DNA of 64,000 nt from Belliella buryatensis (GTDB lineage Bacteria > Bacteroidota > Bacteroidia > Cytophagales > Cyclobacteriaceae), in NCBI RefSeq assembly GCF_900188245.1, contig NZ_FZOK01000012.1:1-64000 (forward strand), in the 5' to 3' direction. The position numbers and the translations under genes are program-made. This document shows positions 35,841 to 45,493 of this stretch, piece after piece. How positions within the stretch are numbered: the first letter of the stretch is position 1; each line of letters begins with the position of its first letter. The notes beneath the pieces were generated by a model. It made no database searches, was not told the origin of the DNA, and saw only the letters and a program-made list of their open reading frames with translations.

Positions 35841-36944
35841 TCACCTACCTTTCCACTTATATTTTCCTTTTAATGCTTTGACTACCGTATAGATAACATA
35901 AAAAGGATGAATCAAACTTGTCTTTAAATAAATCTGTATTGGCAGCTCATATTTGAAACTCTTCAATACCTTGCCCAATGCAATCCATTCTGAAAATATT
36001 TTCAAAGACCAGAGTATACCCAAAGCTATCAGCCCATTGGTAAAATCAATAAAGGTCAGAAAAAAACTACTCAGCCAGAACAGTTGAAATATGGCTGGTA
36101 TAAAAGAAGAAAAAGCGTGATTTGTATCATGATACTTCCATTTGGATGCCCAGCGAACCCTTTGTTCAAATAAAGACTTCCAATCTGTTTGGGGTTTAGT
36201 TAGGACCAAACAATCCAAACCATTTCGATAACTCACAGCTGATGATCCATATTTGGCAGTAATCTTTTTGAGTAGAAACTCATCATCTCCTGAGGCTACT
36301 TCTCTATTTCCAGCATAACCGTTTACGGCGATAAAAGCATTTTTTCTGTAGGCTAAGTTTGCTCCACTACACATCAAAGGTTGTCCTCTTCTAATGGAAA
36401 AATTGGAGACTAATAAGATACTTGCCCAATCAATTTGTTGAAACTTATAAAAAAAAGAATCCCCACCCTTGGTCATCACAGGACCTGAGATGAGTTGTAT
36501 TTCACTATTTTGAAAGTCATGGAGCATCTCTTGTAACCAAAATCTAGGCAAAACACAATCTGAATCTGTAGTCAGTATGATCTCACCAAGAGCGATTTGG
36601 ATACCCGATTCTAAAGCGGCCTTCTTCCCTTTCCCTTTTGATTCTATTATCAAGTGATCAAATCTGCTTGTTGACTTTTCGACCAAAGCTGATAGTCTTT
36701 CTACGGAGTAATCTTCGCTGTGGTCATTGATCCAAACTACCTGCAAATGCTCTACATCTAATTGCTCGATAGACGTAAAAATTCTAAGTAAATTATCTGC
36801 TTCATTTCTAAAAGGAATCAACAGGCTAAGTGATTGATGGGAAGAATTTGTACTAGGATTAACCAGCTCGCTCTTCCATTCTGTCGCGAGTAATAGCAAG
36901 GAAACAGCATAAACTATCCCAACAAAAAGAGCCAATGTTATCAT
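35841..36944 (-). CDS. Family 2 glycosyltransferase, membrane-bound, second copy
   Basis: 367 residues with the same plan as 32508-33620: N-terminal helix, SLLIPFRNEADN, DxD-like TTDSDCVLP, SGDDEFLLKK for the catalytic base and QRVRWASKW, followed by three C-terminal hydrophobic helices. The two proteins are clearly paralogous in layout but moderately diverged. It probably adds or polymerises a sugar on a lipid or glycan; the acceptor is not known. Separated from the 35721-32508 operon by a 120-base gap, and its start lies only 21 bases from that of ruvC on the other strand. Confidence 0.87.
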   Translation of the reverse strand: MITLALFVGIVYAVSLLLLATEWKSELVNPSTNSSHQSLSLLIPFRNEADNLLRIFTSIEQLDVEHLQVVWINDHSEDYSVERLSALVEKSTSRFDHLIIESKGKGKKAALESGIQIALGEIILTTDSDCVLPRFWLQEMLHDFQNSEIQLISGPVMTKGGDSFFYKFQQIDWASILLVSNFSIRRGQPLMCSGANLAYRKNAFIAVNGYAGNREVASGDDEFLLKKITAKYGSSAVSYRNGLDCLVLTKPQTDWKSLFEQRVRWASKWKYHDTNHAFSSFIPAIFQLFWLSSFFLTFIDFTNGLIALGILWSLKIFSEWIALGKVLKSFKYELPIQIYLKTSLIHPFYVIYTVVKALKGKYKWKGR

Positions 36945-36965
36945 GAATTGAATTAAATTGCAGCG

Positions 36966-37544
36966 ATGGGTAAAGAAGAGAAAAAAGCACCAAAGGAAAA
37001 AATAATTTTAGGAATTGACCCGGGTACCAATGTAATGGGCTATGGTTTGATCCTGATTGAAGGCAAAAAGTACAGCTTGTTACAATTTGGCGTCATCCAT
37101 CTCAAGAAGTATAGCACACATGAATTGAAGCTGAAAAAGATTTTTGAAAGGGTCACTGGAATCATTGATGAATTCAATCCCGATTCAGTAGCCCTTGAAG
37201 CGCCTTTCTATGGAGAAAACATTCAATCCATGCTCAAATTAGGCAGGGCGCAAGGCGTGGCCATGGCAGCGGCATTGGCAAGAGAAATCCCGATCACGGA
37301 ATATTCTCCAAAGAAGGTAAAGCAGTCCGTCACGGGTAATGGAAATGCTTCCAAGGAACAAGTGGCTGAGATGCTCAAAACCCTATTAAACATCAAAGAA
37401 TTACCAAAACTCCTAGATGGAACTGATGCATTGGCAGTGGCACTCTGTCATCATTTCCACGACGGTAGGATTCAGTCTAGGGGAAGGACGGCTGGTTGGA
37501 AATCATTTTTAGAAGAAAACCCAGACCGAGTGAAAGGATTATAA
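36966..37544 (+). CDS. ruvC: Crossover junction endodeoxyribonuclease RuvC
   Basis: 192 residues. Catalytic acidic residues are all visible: Asp18 in GIDPGT, Glu79 in ALEAPF, and Asp151/Asp154 in LDGTDALAVALCHH. A ten-residue lysine/glutamate-rich N-terminal extension precedes the domain. RuvC resolves Holliday junctions together with RuvAB during recombination and repair. The C-terminal 25 residues are a Bacteroidota-type tail. Confidence 0.95.
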   Translation: MGKEEKKAPKEKIILGIDPGTNVMGYGLILIEGKKYSLLQFGVIHLKKYSTHELKLKKIFERVTGIIDEFNPDSVALEAPFYGENIQSMLKLGRAQGVAMAAALAREIPITEYSPKKVKQSVTGNGNASKEQVAEMLKTLLNIKELPKLLDGTDALAVALCHHFHDGRIQSRGRTAGWKSFLEENPDRVKGL

Positions 37545-37676
37545 TATACCTCTTAAAAATTTTACAATTACTTTGGTGAAAATTTAAAAAAGCTTATATA
37601 TGTTATTGGCATTAACCAGTAGCAATCGACAAAACCTATGAATTAAACTTTATAATAGAGAAGCATAATATCAAAT

Positions 37677-37704
37677 AAAAAAACCGCTCTTAGAGCGGTT
37701 TTTT
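37677..37704. terminator. Bidirectional terminator between ruvC and the beta-barrel gene
   Basis: Arms aaccgctct and agagcggtt with A run before and T run after, so it can act for both converging genes. Confidence 0.85.
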
Positions 37705-37720
37705 ACTGGTTTAATATATT

Positions 37721-38323
37721 TTAGAAACTGTAACCAAGAGACAACTTGAAACCTCTATTATATATAGCGGCATCTGAATCTTTGAATACTGGAGAAGTTC
37801 CGTAATCATAGCTACCTTGGATATTCAATCCTTTGGGTAAGTTATAACCTACGCCCACGACAAAACCTAGATCAGTTTTGGTGATGGCATCAGTTTCATA
37901 ACTGAATGAAGATCCGAAGAAATCACCCTCGAACTTAGATCCAGTCAAGAATGAAGCTTGTGGACCTCCAAATATATTCAATCCATCAGTAACATAGAGT
38001 CTTAGCAATAAAGGTACATCCACATAATTTAAAATCGCTCTACTGTTAGCGAAATCATCATTTTGCGTACCCTTGATTGAATAATACACTCCAGGCTCTA
38101 GTGCAATTCTCGAACCTAAGAAAATATTGGTATAGAGACCACCGTGAAATCCTACTCGATTGTCGTAATCATTATTGGAAGCATCAGACCCTCCGAAATT
38201 GAAAAAATTAGCACCACCCCTGATACCGAATCCTCCAATTGCATCATTTCTATCATAATTCTGTGCATTGATTTCTAAAGCGAAGAATGCAAATACTGCA
38301 AATAATAAAATGGATTTTTTCAT
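37721..38323 (-). CDS. PorT-like outer-membrane beta-barrel protein
   Basis: 200 residues with a signal peptide (cleavage after about residue 20, EINAQ). The rest alternates aromatic and small residues with repeated G-rich strands (FGIRGGANFFNF, VGFHGGLYTNIF, LGFVVGVGYNL) and ends in Phe (LSLGYSF), as expected of an outer-membrane barrel of about eight strands. Function unknown; proteins of this size are usually annotated as porin-family or PorT-family. Followed by the bidirectional terminator. Confidence 0.85.
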   Translation of the reverse strand: MKKSILLFAVFAFFALEINAQNYDRNDAIGGFGIRGGANFFNFGGSDASNNDYDNRVGFHGGLYTNIFLGSRIALEPGVYYSIKGTQNDDFANSRAILNYVDVPLLLRLYVTDGLNIFGGPQASFLTGSKFEGDFFGSSFSYETDAITKTDLGFVVGVGYNLPKGLNIQGSYDYGTSPVFKDSDAAIYNRGFKLSLGYSF

Positions 38324-38428
38324 AGTAATAAATAATAGTTGGTTTATACTTTCTATTACTCTAAGACCATGCCAAAAAAAAGCAAGAAGGTTGAAAAATC
38401 GAACTTAAACTACTCCAATAATTTTACT

Positions 38429-39502
38429 TTAGTAACTTATCTTTTTATCCACATAACTGGAGTTCATGATACTCAAGGCTCCCATGTATTTCAATCCAAA
38501 CTTGACTGTATCACCTACTTTATACTTTTTTGGATTAAGGCCAAGATTGAGAATGATCATATCTGAGCTGGCACCCAAAATTTCTAATTCCCCATCCTCT
38601 ACAATAAGATACTTTGGATCCACATCTAACAAACCAATATCTAAGATTGCTCGGTAGGATGTTTTACCATAAAGACTTTCATCTATCTCCACTACTTCGC
38701 CTTGGGGATTGGCTGCTAGGGAGCCAGATGGCAATAGGGGCTTTTCTTGCATCTCAATGATCTCAGCAAAAAGTTCAAAAACGTCTCCATTCATCCCTTC
38801 TATCACCTTCTCCTCAAAAAGATCAACACCAAAATAAAGCGTCTCGCCCACTCTGAAGTGGTTTACGCCTTTTGGTAATTGCTTGTGCAGCAGAAGCGGA
38901 ATAGTCACCGAAGTTCCAGCTGATACCCAAGGAATCTTTTTATTGAATTTCAATTCTATGATTTGCTTATAAAGGGAAAGTTGAATCAACTTATCAGCAG
39001 AGGGCATCACACCATTAAGACAGTTGAGATTAGTCCCTAAGCCAACGATTTCAATATTTGGTAGCTCAAAAATTTTCGCATAGAAATCAATCAAGTGATC
39101 ACCCATAACACCCTCTCTAAGATCCCCAGTTTCTACCATGATGATGATCTTATGCTTTTTGTTTTGCTTGACCGCTTCCTCACTGATCCATTTGATAGTG
39201 GTGAGCTCACTGTTAAGACTGACATCAGCGTATTTGACCATTTTTGGTATATTCCTTCTAGATGCTGGCTTGATATATACCGTCTGTATATCTGAATTGA
39301 TTTCTTTGACCTTGGCCAAGTTGCTGATTCTTGAGTCATGAATTTCTCTGACACCTAAGTCGACCAATTCTTTCAAATAAGTTCGATTACCACAGAAAAG
39401 CTTGGATACAACTCCCCAAGAAATATTTTCCTCCTCGAAGATATTCTTGAGGTAATCGAAATTTTCTTTAAGTTTTCCTTTATGTAAATTTAAAAATGCC
39501 AT
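38429..39502 (-). CDS. PLP-dependent alanine/ornithine racemase-like enzyme
   Basis: 357 residues. The alanine-racemase-type TIM barrel is suggested by SWGVVSKLFCGN with the Schiff-base Lys34, by MVETGDLREGV and by a GLGTNLNCLNG block that matches the Orr-type ornithine/amino-acid racemases rather than Alr. The later HFRVGETLYFGVD block is the C-terminal phosphate-binding side. Predicted cytoplasmic. The exact amino acid (ornithine, lysine, other) cannot be read from sequence. No gene for its use lies next to it. Confidence 0.8.
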   Translation of the reverse strand: MAFLNLHKGKLKENFDYLKNIFEEENISWGVVSKLFCGNRTYLKELVDLGVREIHDSRISNLAKVKEINSDIQTVYIKPASRRNIPKMVKYADVSLNSELTTIKWISEEAVKQNKKHKIIIMVETGDLREGVMGDHLIDFYAKIFELPNIEIVGLGTNLNCLNGVMPSADKLIQLSLYKQIIELKFNKKIPWVSAGTSVTIPLLLHKQLPKGVNHFRVGETLYFGVDLFEEKVIEGMNGDVFELFAEIIEMQEKPLLPSGSLAANPQGEVVEIDESLYGKTSYRAILDIGLLDVDPKYLIVEDGELEILGASSDMIILNLGLNPKKYKVGDTVKFGLKYMGALSIMNSSYVDKKISY

Positions 39503-39708
39503 GATTTAAAGATGGTTTTAATGGATATTTGGAGTTTTTCAGATAATTGAATGAAAAGCTGAATTAGCTTATTCCCGATATATATGGATATTAGCCCTAT
39601 GCAGTCAGGTTAGATTTGGTACAGAAAACGAGATTTTGATGGATATTAACCTCTAATAAACTTGCATCATTGGATTTGAGTCTTTTAGCTCTGCACCTTT
39701 AATTAGTC

Positions 39709-40149
39709 TTACTTTTTCAACCTCATCTCAAGGTATTTATTTGTAAATCCTAGTTTTTCATAAAGCTTTCTAGCTGGATTATCTGGTTCTACGTGAAGTG
39801 CAATGTCACCATTGGCCATATCAATTGCTGTTTTCATTAACTTCTGACCGACTCCTTTACCCCTTTGAGAAGCGTCTACAGCAATATACACCAAAATATT
39901 CTCTGGAATATAACCTGACATGCCTGTTTTATTCATCACCACTGCGCCCACTATTTGATTATTTTCTCTAGCCATCACAGAGAAACCTCCTTTATCGACA
40001 GCCTGATCGAGTGCATAATCAAGACATTTCATGATGTCATCTATGGGATCTCCATATTGCTCTAGGTGCGTAAAAAGAAAATCTGCTATCTCTTTTTTCT
40101 GAAGGTAAGTTGCATGATCGAGTGCTGATAGGGTTTCAATTTTAAGCAT
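39709..40149 (-). CDS. GNAT family N-acetyltransferase
   Basis: 146 residues from the ATG at 40149; the upstream in-frame ATG at 40197 lies inside the symporter gene. Motif A is visible as VDASQRGKGVGQKLM (acetyl-CoA phosphate loop R/Q-x2-G-x-G/A) and the motif B end as LYEKLGFTNK. Substrate unknown. It starts only 10 bases after the symporter stop, so it is probably co-transcribed with the transporter. Confidence 0.88.
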   Translation of the reverse strand: MLKIETLSALDHATYLQKKEIADFLFTHLEQYGDPIDDIMKCLDYALDQAVDKGGFSVMARENNQIVGAVVMNKTGMSGYIPENILVYIAVDASQRGKGVGQKLMKTAIDMANGDIALHVEPDNPARKLYEKLGFTNKYLEMRLKK

Positions 40150-40159
40150 ATTTATAATT

Positions 40160-41584
40160 TTATTTTGAATGAATCGATTTTCTACCGTAGTATACAAGCA
40201 AATACATTGCTAAAGACGTAAAAACACCGAAAAAATTTGGATCTAATCCAAAAGGTAGGCCAACATCAAGGATTCCAAGGCCAGCAGTTACAGCTCCTCC
40301 CGACAGCATGGCAGTCAAGGCGGCGTAAGGATCTTTCTTCGAAGAGAACAAGCCAAACAAAACTGGAATCAAAAGACCTGACACCATAAAAGCATAAGAA
40401 TATAGCATCAAGTCTAGTACATTGGTCATTTGCAAAGCCACAAATAGTGCAATGGCTCCCAAAATCAATGTGAATAGTTGCGAATAGCGAATTTGAATTT
40501 TCTCTGATTTTCGATTGAGCCAACCCCCAAATATATCCGTACTTAAATTCCCCGAGGCTGCCATCAAGCAAGAATCAGCTGTAGACAATACCGCTGAGAA
40601 ATATGCTGACATCATCAAACCTAGAATCCCCGATGGAAGAATAGTTCTCAGCAAAACAGGAAGCCCCATCTCCGGATCTAAATTCTCTACATCGAAAATC
40701 AAAAGGCCTTGTTCAAATGCCACACGAGAAAGTAATCCCAAAGACACTCCCATAAAAGCCATGATCGGCCACTCGAAAAGACCAGCGATAAACCATGCTT
40801 TTTTAGCTGAAGCTGTATCTCTGCTAGCAAAAATCCTTTGGTATAAGGTCATACCAATAAACCAAATTGGCAAAATGGTAATTCCCCAGTTGGCAAAATC
40901 CTGCCAAGTCAAATTGGTTAAGGTAAAAAATTCAGGTGGCAATGTCTGTCGGATTACTTCCCAACCACCCACATGATAATAAGCCACAGGTAGCCCAATA
41001 AAGATGAATCCAAGCATTAGGATGATCCATTGCACCGTATCCGTGTAGATCACAGCTTTGAGCCCTCCCAGTACAGTGTAGACTACAGCAATCACACCCA
41101 TGATCCAAAGTGCTTGGGTGATGCTTAATACCTCGAATGTCCCTGCTGCTAATTTCGCTCCTGCAAGGAGCTGGGAAGATGTAAAACCTAAGTAGCCTAT
41201 CAAACAGATCGCTGCCGCTACAAGACCTGCTTTTTTGTCAAATAGAAAATTGATAATCTGAGGAAATGTATAAAACCCTCCAAATGCCTGATCCTGCTTA
41301 ACTCTTGGAATTAAAAAAACAGCAGCTAACCAAGCACCCAACAATCCAGTAAAGAGCATCCAACTTCCTGAGAGCCCCATCACAAAACCTAAGCCACCTA
41401 AGCCAACAGAGAAACCTCCTCCTACATCAGTAGCCACCACCGACAGCCCGATATGCCAGCTGCCAATATTGCGTCCACCGACATAATAATCATCTTGATT
41501 TTTATTCTGATGCATGAAGTAGTAGCCTACTCCCAACATGACCAACATGTACCCGACAAAAATGCCCAGGTCGATGTAATGCAT
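40160..41584 (-). CDS. Sodium:solute symporter (SSS family)
   Basis: 474 residues with about 13 hydrophobic helices. Family features: DDYYVGGRNIG near residue 35, a GGGFSVGLGGLG stretch, GLKAVIYTDTVQW in the middle and YFSAVLSTADSCLMAASGN in the second half, the sodium-symporter signature region. Moves a small organic solute with Na+ through the inner membrane; the solute cannot be named. Followed immediately by a GNAT gene. Confidence 0.9.
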   Translation of the reverse strand: MHYIDLGIFVGYMLVMLGVGYYFMHQNKNQDDYYVGGRNIGSWHIGLSVVATDVGGGFSVGLGGLGFVMGLSGSWMLFTGLLGAWLAAVFLIPRVKQDQAFGGFYTFPQIINFLFDKKAGLVAAAICLIGYLGFTSSQLLAGAKLAAGTFEVLSITQALWIMGVIAVVYTVLGGLKAVIYTDTVQWIILMLGFIFIGLPVAYYHVGGWEVIRQTLPPEFFTLTNLTWQDFANWGITILPIWFIGMTLYQRIFASRDTASAKKAWFIAGLFEWPIMAFMGVSLGLLSRVAFEQGLLIFDVENLDPEMGLPVLLRTILPSGILGLMMSAYFSAVLSTADSCLMAASGNLSTDIFGGWLNRKSEKIQIRYSQLFTLILGAIALFVALQMTNVLDLMLYSYAFMVSGLLIPVLFGLFSSKKDPYAALTAMLSGGAVTAGLGILDVGLPFGLDPNFFGVFTSLAMYLLVYYGRKSIHSK

Positions 41585-41743
41585 GAGCTCCCTTTCTTAT
41601 TTAATTAGCTAAAATTCAAATTAGATATAATCTTAAAGATACGCAATCTCAATGGGGGCTAAAAGGATATGGGAATCTAATTGAAAAATTACCAAAATAT
41701 TAAAAATTAGACTTACAATAATCCCATGGAATAATTTAAAAAC

Positions 41744-41771
41744 AAAAGAGCCGGACTTGCCGGCTCTTTTT
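41744..41771. terminator. Terminator downstream of sdhB
   Basis: Perfect 11-bp arms aaaagagccgg/ccggctctttt with a 5-base loop. It serves the sdh operon and could also act in the other direction. Confidence 0.9.
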
Positions 41772-41792
41772 GTATACTTTTCTTGATTCTTT

Positions 41793-42542
41793 CTACAAAC
41801 TATCACTGCTGACTACTGCTGAGAAATATTCTCTGTTCATTCTCGCAATATTGGTAATACTAATACCCTTTGGACATTCTGCCTCACAAGCACCTGTATT
41901 GGTACATGCTCCGAATCCTTCTGCATCCATTTGTGCCACCATTTTCTCTGCACGGATTTTTCTTTCTACTTGTCCCTGAGGCAATAATGCCAATTGTGAA
42001 ACCTTAGCAGAAGTAAATAGCATTGCAGAAGCATTTTTACAAGCAGCTACACAAGCACCACATCCGATACACTGAGCAGCATCCATTGCTAAGTCAGCAA
42101 TTGATTTTGGAATTGGAATTTCATTTGCATCAGGTACACCACCTGTGTTCACTGATACATAACCACCAGCTTGAATGATTCTATCGAATGCAGATCTATC
42201 TACTACCAAATCCTTCATCACTGGGAAAGGTTTTGCTCTCCAAGGCTCAATCGTGATCACATCACCATCATTGAAAGATCTCATGTGCAACTGACAAGTG
42301 GTCGTCTGCTGCGGACCGTGAGGCTTACCGTCGATGTACAATGAACACATACCACATATCCCTTCTCTACAATCATGATCAAAGTGAACAGGATCTTCTC
42401 CCTTTTCGGATAAGTTCTCGTTCAATACGTCCAACATCTCAAGGAATGACATGTCTTTAGAAATGTCAGAAATTTTATATTCTTTAAAACCACCTTTGTC
42501 GGCGTTGTTTTTCTGTCTCCAGATTTTTAAGGTTAAATTCAT
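41793..42542 (-). CDS. sdhB: Succinate dehydrogenase/fumarate reductase iron-sulfur subunit
   Basis: 249 residues. The [2Fe-2S] site is CREGICGMC plus a later Cys in [17 protein letters not shown] and [15 protein letters not shown] carry the [4Fe-4S] and [3Fe-4S] ligands. It transfers electrons from the flavin of SdhA to the quinone site in SdhC. Third gene of sdhCAB, 28 bases after sdhA, then a strong terminator. Confidence 0.96.
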   Translation of the reverse strand: MNLTLKIWRQKNNADKGGFKEYKISDISKDMSFLEMLDVLNENLSEKGEDPVHFDHDCREGICGMCSLYIDGKPHGPQQTTTCQLHMRSFNDGDVITIEPWRAKPFPVMKDLVVDRSAFDRIIQAGGYVSVNTGGVPDANEIPIPKSIADLAMDAAQCIGCGACVAACKNASAMLFTSAKVSQLALLPQGQVERKIRAEKMVAQMDAEGFGACTNTGACEAECPKGISITNIARMNREYFSAVVSSDSL

Positions 42543-42570
42543 AGCTCAGATGAGTTTAATACTTTTTCAA

Positions 42571-44505
42571 TTATTTGTAACTTCTTTGGGTCAACTTCAC
42601 ATTTTCAAACACTAGAGGCTCTTTGTGTAATTCCTCTTCCTGTCCTTCACCCAAATATTTCCAGGCTGCTACATATGCAAAATTTTCATCATCTCTGAGA
42701 GCTTCACCTTCAGGAGTTTGGTATTCTTCTCTGAAGTGCCCTCCACAGGATTCATTTCTGTGAAGTGCATCATCTACCATCAACTCTCCTAGTTCCAAGA
42801 AGTCAGATACTCTATTTGCTTTTTCCAATGAAAGATTCAACTCTTCATTAGAACCTAACACATTCACATTGGTCCAGAATTCTTTTTTCAATTCTTTGAT
42901 CATCGCCTTCGCTTTAGTCAAGCCTTCTTCTGTTCTGGCCATACCGCAGTAATCCCACATGATCTTACCAAGCTTCTTATGGAAATAATCTACAGTCTTC
43001 TCGCCCTTTATGCTCAATAGCTTTTGAAGTCTATCACTTACTTCTTGTTCTGCATTCTTAAACTCAGGGTGATCGGTTGGAATCCTTTCAGCAGAATGAG
43101 ATGCTAAGTAATCACCAATAGTATATGGAATAACAAAATAACCATCTGCAAGACCTTGCATCAATGCTGAGGCTCCAAGTCTATTGGCGCCGTGATCAGA
43201 GAAGTTGGCTTCTCCAAGTGCATACAGACCAGGGATAGTGGTCATCAAATTATAGTCCACCCAAAGTCCACCCATAGTGTAGTGAACTGCAGGATAGATC
43301 ATCATCGGTACCTCGTATGGGTTATCACCAGTGATTTGCATGTACATGTCAAACAAGTTACCATACTTAGCCTCGATCACATTTCTACCATCTCTTCTGA
43401 TGGCATCTCTAAAGTCTAAGAATACAGCTTCTCCTGTCTCGTTTACCCCTCTACCTTCGTCACATACATATTTGGCATTTCTAGAAGCCACGTCACGCGG
43501 TACGAGATTACCAAATGAAGGATACTTTCTCTCCAAATAGTAATCTCTATCTTCTTCCTTGATATCATTTGCGGTGATCTGACCTTTTCTCAATTTCTCT
43601 GCAGTCTCCACTGTCGCAGGTACCCATACTCTACCATCATTTCTCAATGACTCAGACATCAATGTCAATTTAGACTGATGATCACCTGAAACAGGAATAC
43701 AAGTTGGGTGAATCTGAGTGAATGATGGGTTAGAGAAGAAAGCACCTTTCTTGTGCGCTCTCCATGCAGCAGTCACATTGGATCCCATCGCATTGGTAGA
43801 AAGGAAAAATACATTTCCATATCCACCGGTGCAAAGTAATACCGCATGCGCACTGTGTGATTCAATAGCTCCTGTGATTAGATTTCTGGTAACAATCCCT
43901 CTGGCCTTACCATCGATCATCACCACATCCATCATCTCAGTTCTTGGATAAAGCTTTACTTTACCGTTGGCTACCTGTCTACTCAAAGCAGAATAGGCAC
44001 CCAAAAGCAATTGCTGACCTGTCTGTCCTTTGGCATAGAAAGTTCTAGAAACCTGTGCTCCACCAAATGAACGGTTGGCCAAAAGACCGCCATATTCACG
44101 TGCGAAAGGAACACCTTGAGCTACACACTGGTCAATAATATTTACCGAAACTTCAGCTAGTCGGTACACATTGCCTTCTCTAGCTCTATAGTCACCACCC
44201 TTGATAGTATCATAAAACAATCGGTAAACAGAATCGCCGTCATTTTGATAGTTTTTGGCGGCGTTGATACCTCCTTGAGCAGCGATTGAGTGCGCCCTTC
44301 TTGGGCTATCTTGGAAACAAAATGCTTTCACATTGTACCCAAGTTCTGCAAGTGATGCAGCAGCAGAGGCTCCGGCAAGGCCTGTCCCTACTACGATCAC
44401 ATCATATTTTCTTTTGTTGGCAGGGTTGACCAACTTGACATTGAATTTATGTTTGGTCCATTTCTCAGCCAATGGGCCTTCTGGTATTTTGGAATCAAGT
44501 ATCAT
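42571..44505 (-). CDS. sdhA: Succinate dehydrogenase/fumarate reductase flavoprotein subunit
   Basis: 644 residues. FAD-binding Rossmann motif [20 protein letters not shown] near 40-60; the His of [11 protein letters not shown] is the expected covalent FAD site; active-site residues lie in TQIHPTCIP and in [10 protein letters not shown]; a second FAD block is [15 protein letters not shown]. Oxidises succinate to fumarate in the TCA cycle. This long form with an N-terminal extension is the one that pairs with B-type single-subunit membrane anchors. Confidence 0.96.
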   Translation of the reverse strand: MILDSKIPEGPLAEKWTKHKFNVKLVNPANKRKYDVIVVGTGLAGASAAASLAELGYNVKAFCFQDSPRRAHSIAAQGGINAAKNYQNDGDSVYRLFYDTIKGGDYRAREGNVYRLAEVSVNIIDQCVAQGVPFAREYGGLLANRSFGGAQVSRTFYAKGQTGQQLLLGAYSALSRQVANGKVKLYPRTEMMDVVMIDGKARGIVTRNLITGAIESHSAHAVLLCTGGYGNVFFLSTNAMGSNVTAAWRAHKKGAFFSNPSFTQIHPTCIPVSGDHQSKLTLMSESLRNDGRVWVPATVETAEKLRKGQITANDIKEEDRDYYLERKYPSFGNLVPRDVASRNAKYVCDEGRGVNETGEAVFLDFRDAIRRDGRNVIEAKYGNLFDMYMQITGDNPYEVPMMIYPAVHYTMGGLWVDYNLMTTIPGLYALGEANFSDHGANRLGASALMQGLADGYFVIPYTIGDYLASHSAERIPTDHPEFKNAEQEVSDRLQKLLSIKGEKTVDYFHKKLGKIMWDYCGMARTEEGLTKAKAMIKELKKEFWTNVNVLGSNEELNLSLEKANRVSDFLELGELMVDDALHRNESCGGHFREEYQTPEGEALRDDENFAYVAAWKYLGEGQEEELHKEPLVFENVKLTQRSYK

Positions 44506-44553
44506 CGATCTTTTGATTTTAATTTCTCATTTAATTAACTACTAAACTGGCTA

Positions 44554-45234
44554 CTAGTTTTGAAAAAACATCACCAAGGGTATCAATGCAAATAAAGCGG
44601 GTATCAAAATCGAAAAACCCAAACCAACTTTCTTGATCAATGGAGAATATTTCACGTGATTCAAACCCAAGGTCTGAAATGCACTCGCAAAACCATGTGA
44701 TAAGTGGAAGGCTAAGAAGCCCATACTCAAAACATAAAATGCCACATAAAGTATGTTGCCATAGGCATTTGCAACGATGGCATACACATCCTTGAATTCC
44801 ACTCCTTCATAAGAAGTCATAGGAACTGAACCAAACTTAATTTCATAATAGAATCCCTTTAGATGGACGATTAAGAAAATCAAAATGATGGTACCCAAAA
44901 TCCCCATGTTTCTAGATGCCCATACACTGTTGGTAGACGCCTTAGAAACAGCATAAGCAACCGGTCTGGATTGCTTGTTTCTTCTAGATAGGATGACAGA
45001 GTAGATGACGTGAAGGAGGATAAAGGCAAAGTTTCCGATAGAAACTACTCTGATAAAAGGATTGCTAGCCATGGTGGCTGCATACTTATTGAATGATTCC
45101 CCACCATCAGGGAACAATAACTGAAGATTACCTGCTAAATGTACTACCAAGAATAAAATTAGAAATAATCCAGTGAGAGCCATCAATAATTTTTGGCCCA
45201 ATGTGCTACTTAAGGTCTTAGATACCCAGCTCAT
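44554..45234 (-). CDS. sdhC: Succinate dehydrogenase cytochrome b subunit (B-type, five helices)
   Basis: 226 residues with five hydrophobic helices. Conserved histidines for two haems are in helices 1-5, for example VVHLAGNLQ, FILLHVIYS, IVHLKGFYY and AFHLSHGFASAFQ. One polypeptide replaces the SdhC/SdhD pair. First gene of the operon; a candidate promoter lies about 45 bases upstream. Confidence 0.93.
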   Translation of the reverse strand: MSWVSKTLSSTLGQKLLMALTGLFLILFLVVHLAGNLQLLFPDGGESFNKYAATMASNPFIRVVSIGNFAFILLHVIYSVILSRRNKQSRPVAYAVSKASTNSVWASRNMGILGTIILIFLIVHLKGFYYEIKFGSVPMTSYEGVEFKDVYAIVANAYGNILYVAFYVLSMGFLAFHLSHGFASAFQTLGLNHVKYSPLIKKVGLGFSILIPALFALIPLVMFFQN

Positions 45235-45279
45235 ATTTTTTGATTAGATGTAGAATGTTTACAGATTATACTTTGGGCT

Positions 45280-45315
45280 CAAATTTACACGTGGAAAGTT
45301 TAGCAAACAATCAAA
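45280..45315 (-). promoter_or_regulatory. Candidate promoter of sdhCAB
   Basis: A minus-strand TAAATTTG (45280-45287) matches the Bacteroidota -7 consensus TAnnTTTG. TTTG sequences that could be the -33 box are at 45304-45307 and 45312-45315, giving spacers of 16 or 24, slightly outside the usual range. It implies a leader of about 40 bases. Confidence 0.4.
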
Positions 45316-45493
45316 GCGCAATCGTTTGAACTTATTTTAAAACGTTCTAAATAGAGCCTCAAAATAGGCCTCTTTTGGGTGAATTAATTTGATTTAGTAA
45401 CCAAGTGTCTAATTTTATTGTTTCATATTAGGTAATAAATTCTCCATCCTTTAGTTATTTTCGTATATCTTGTCAACTATAAGAAAGGCATCC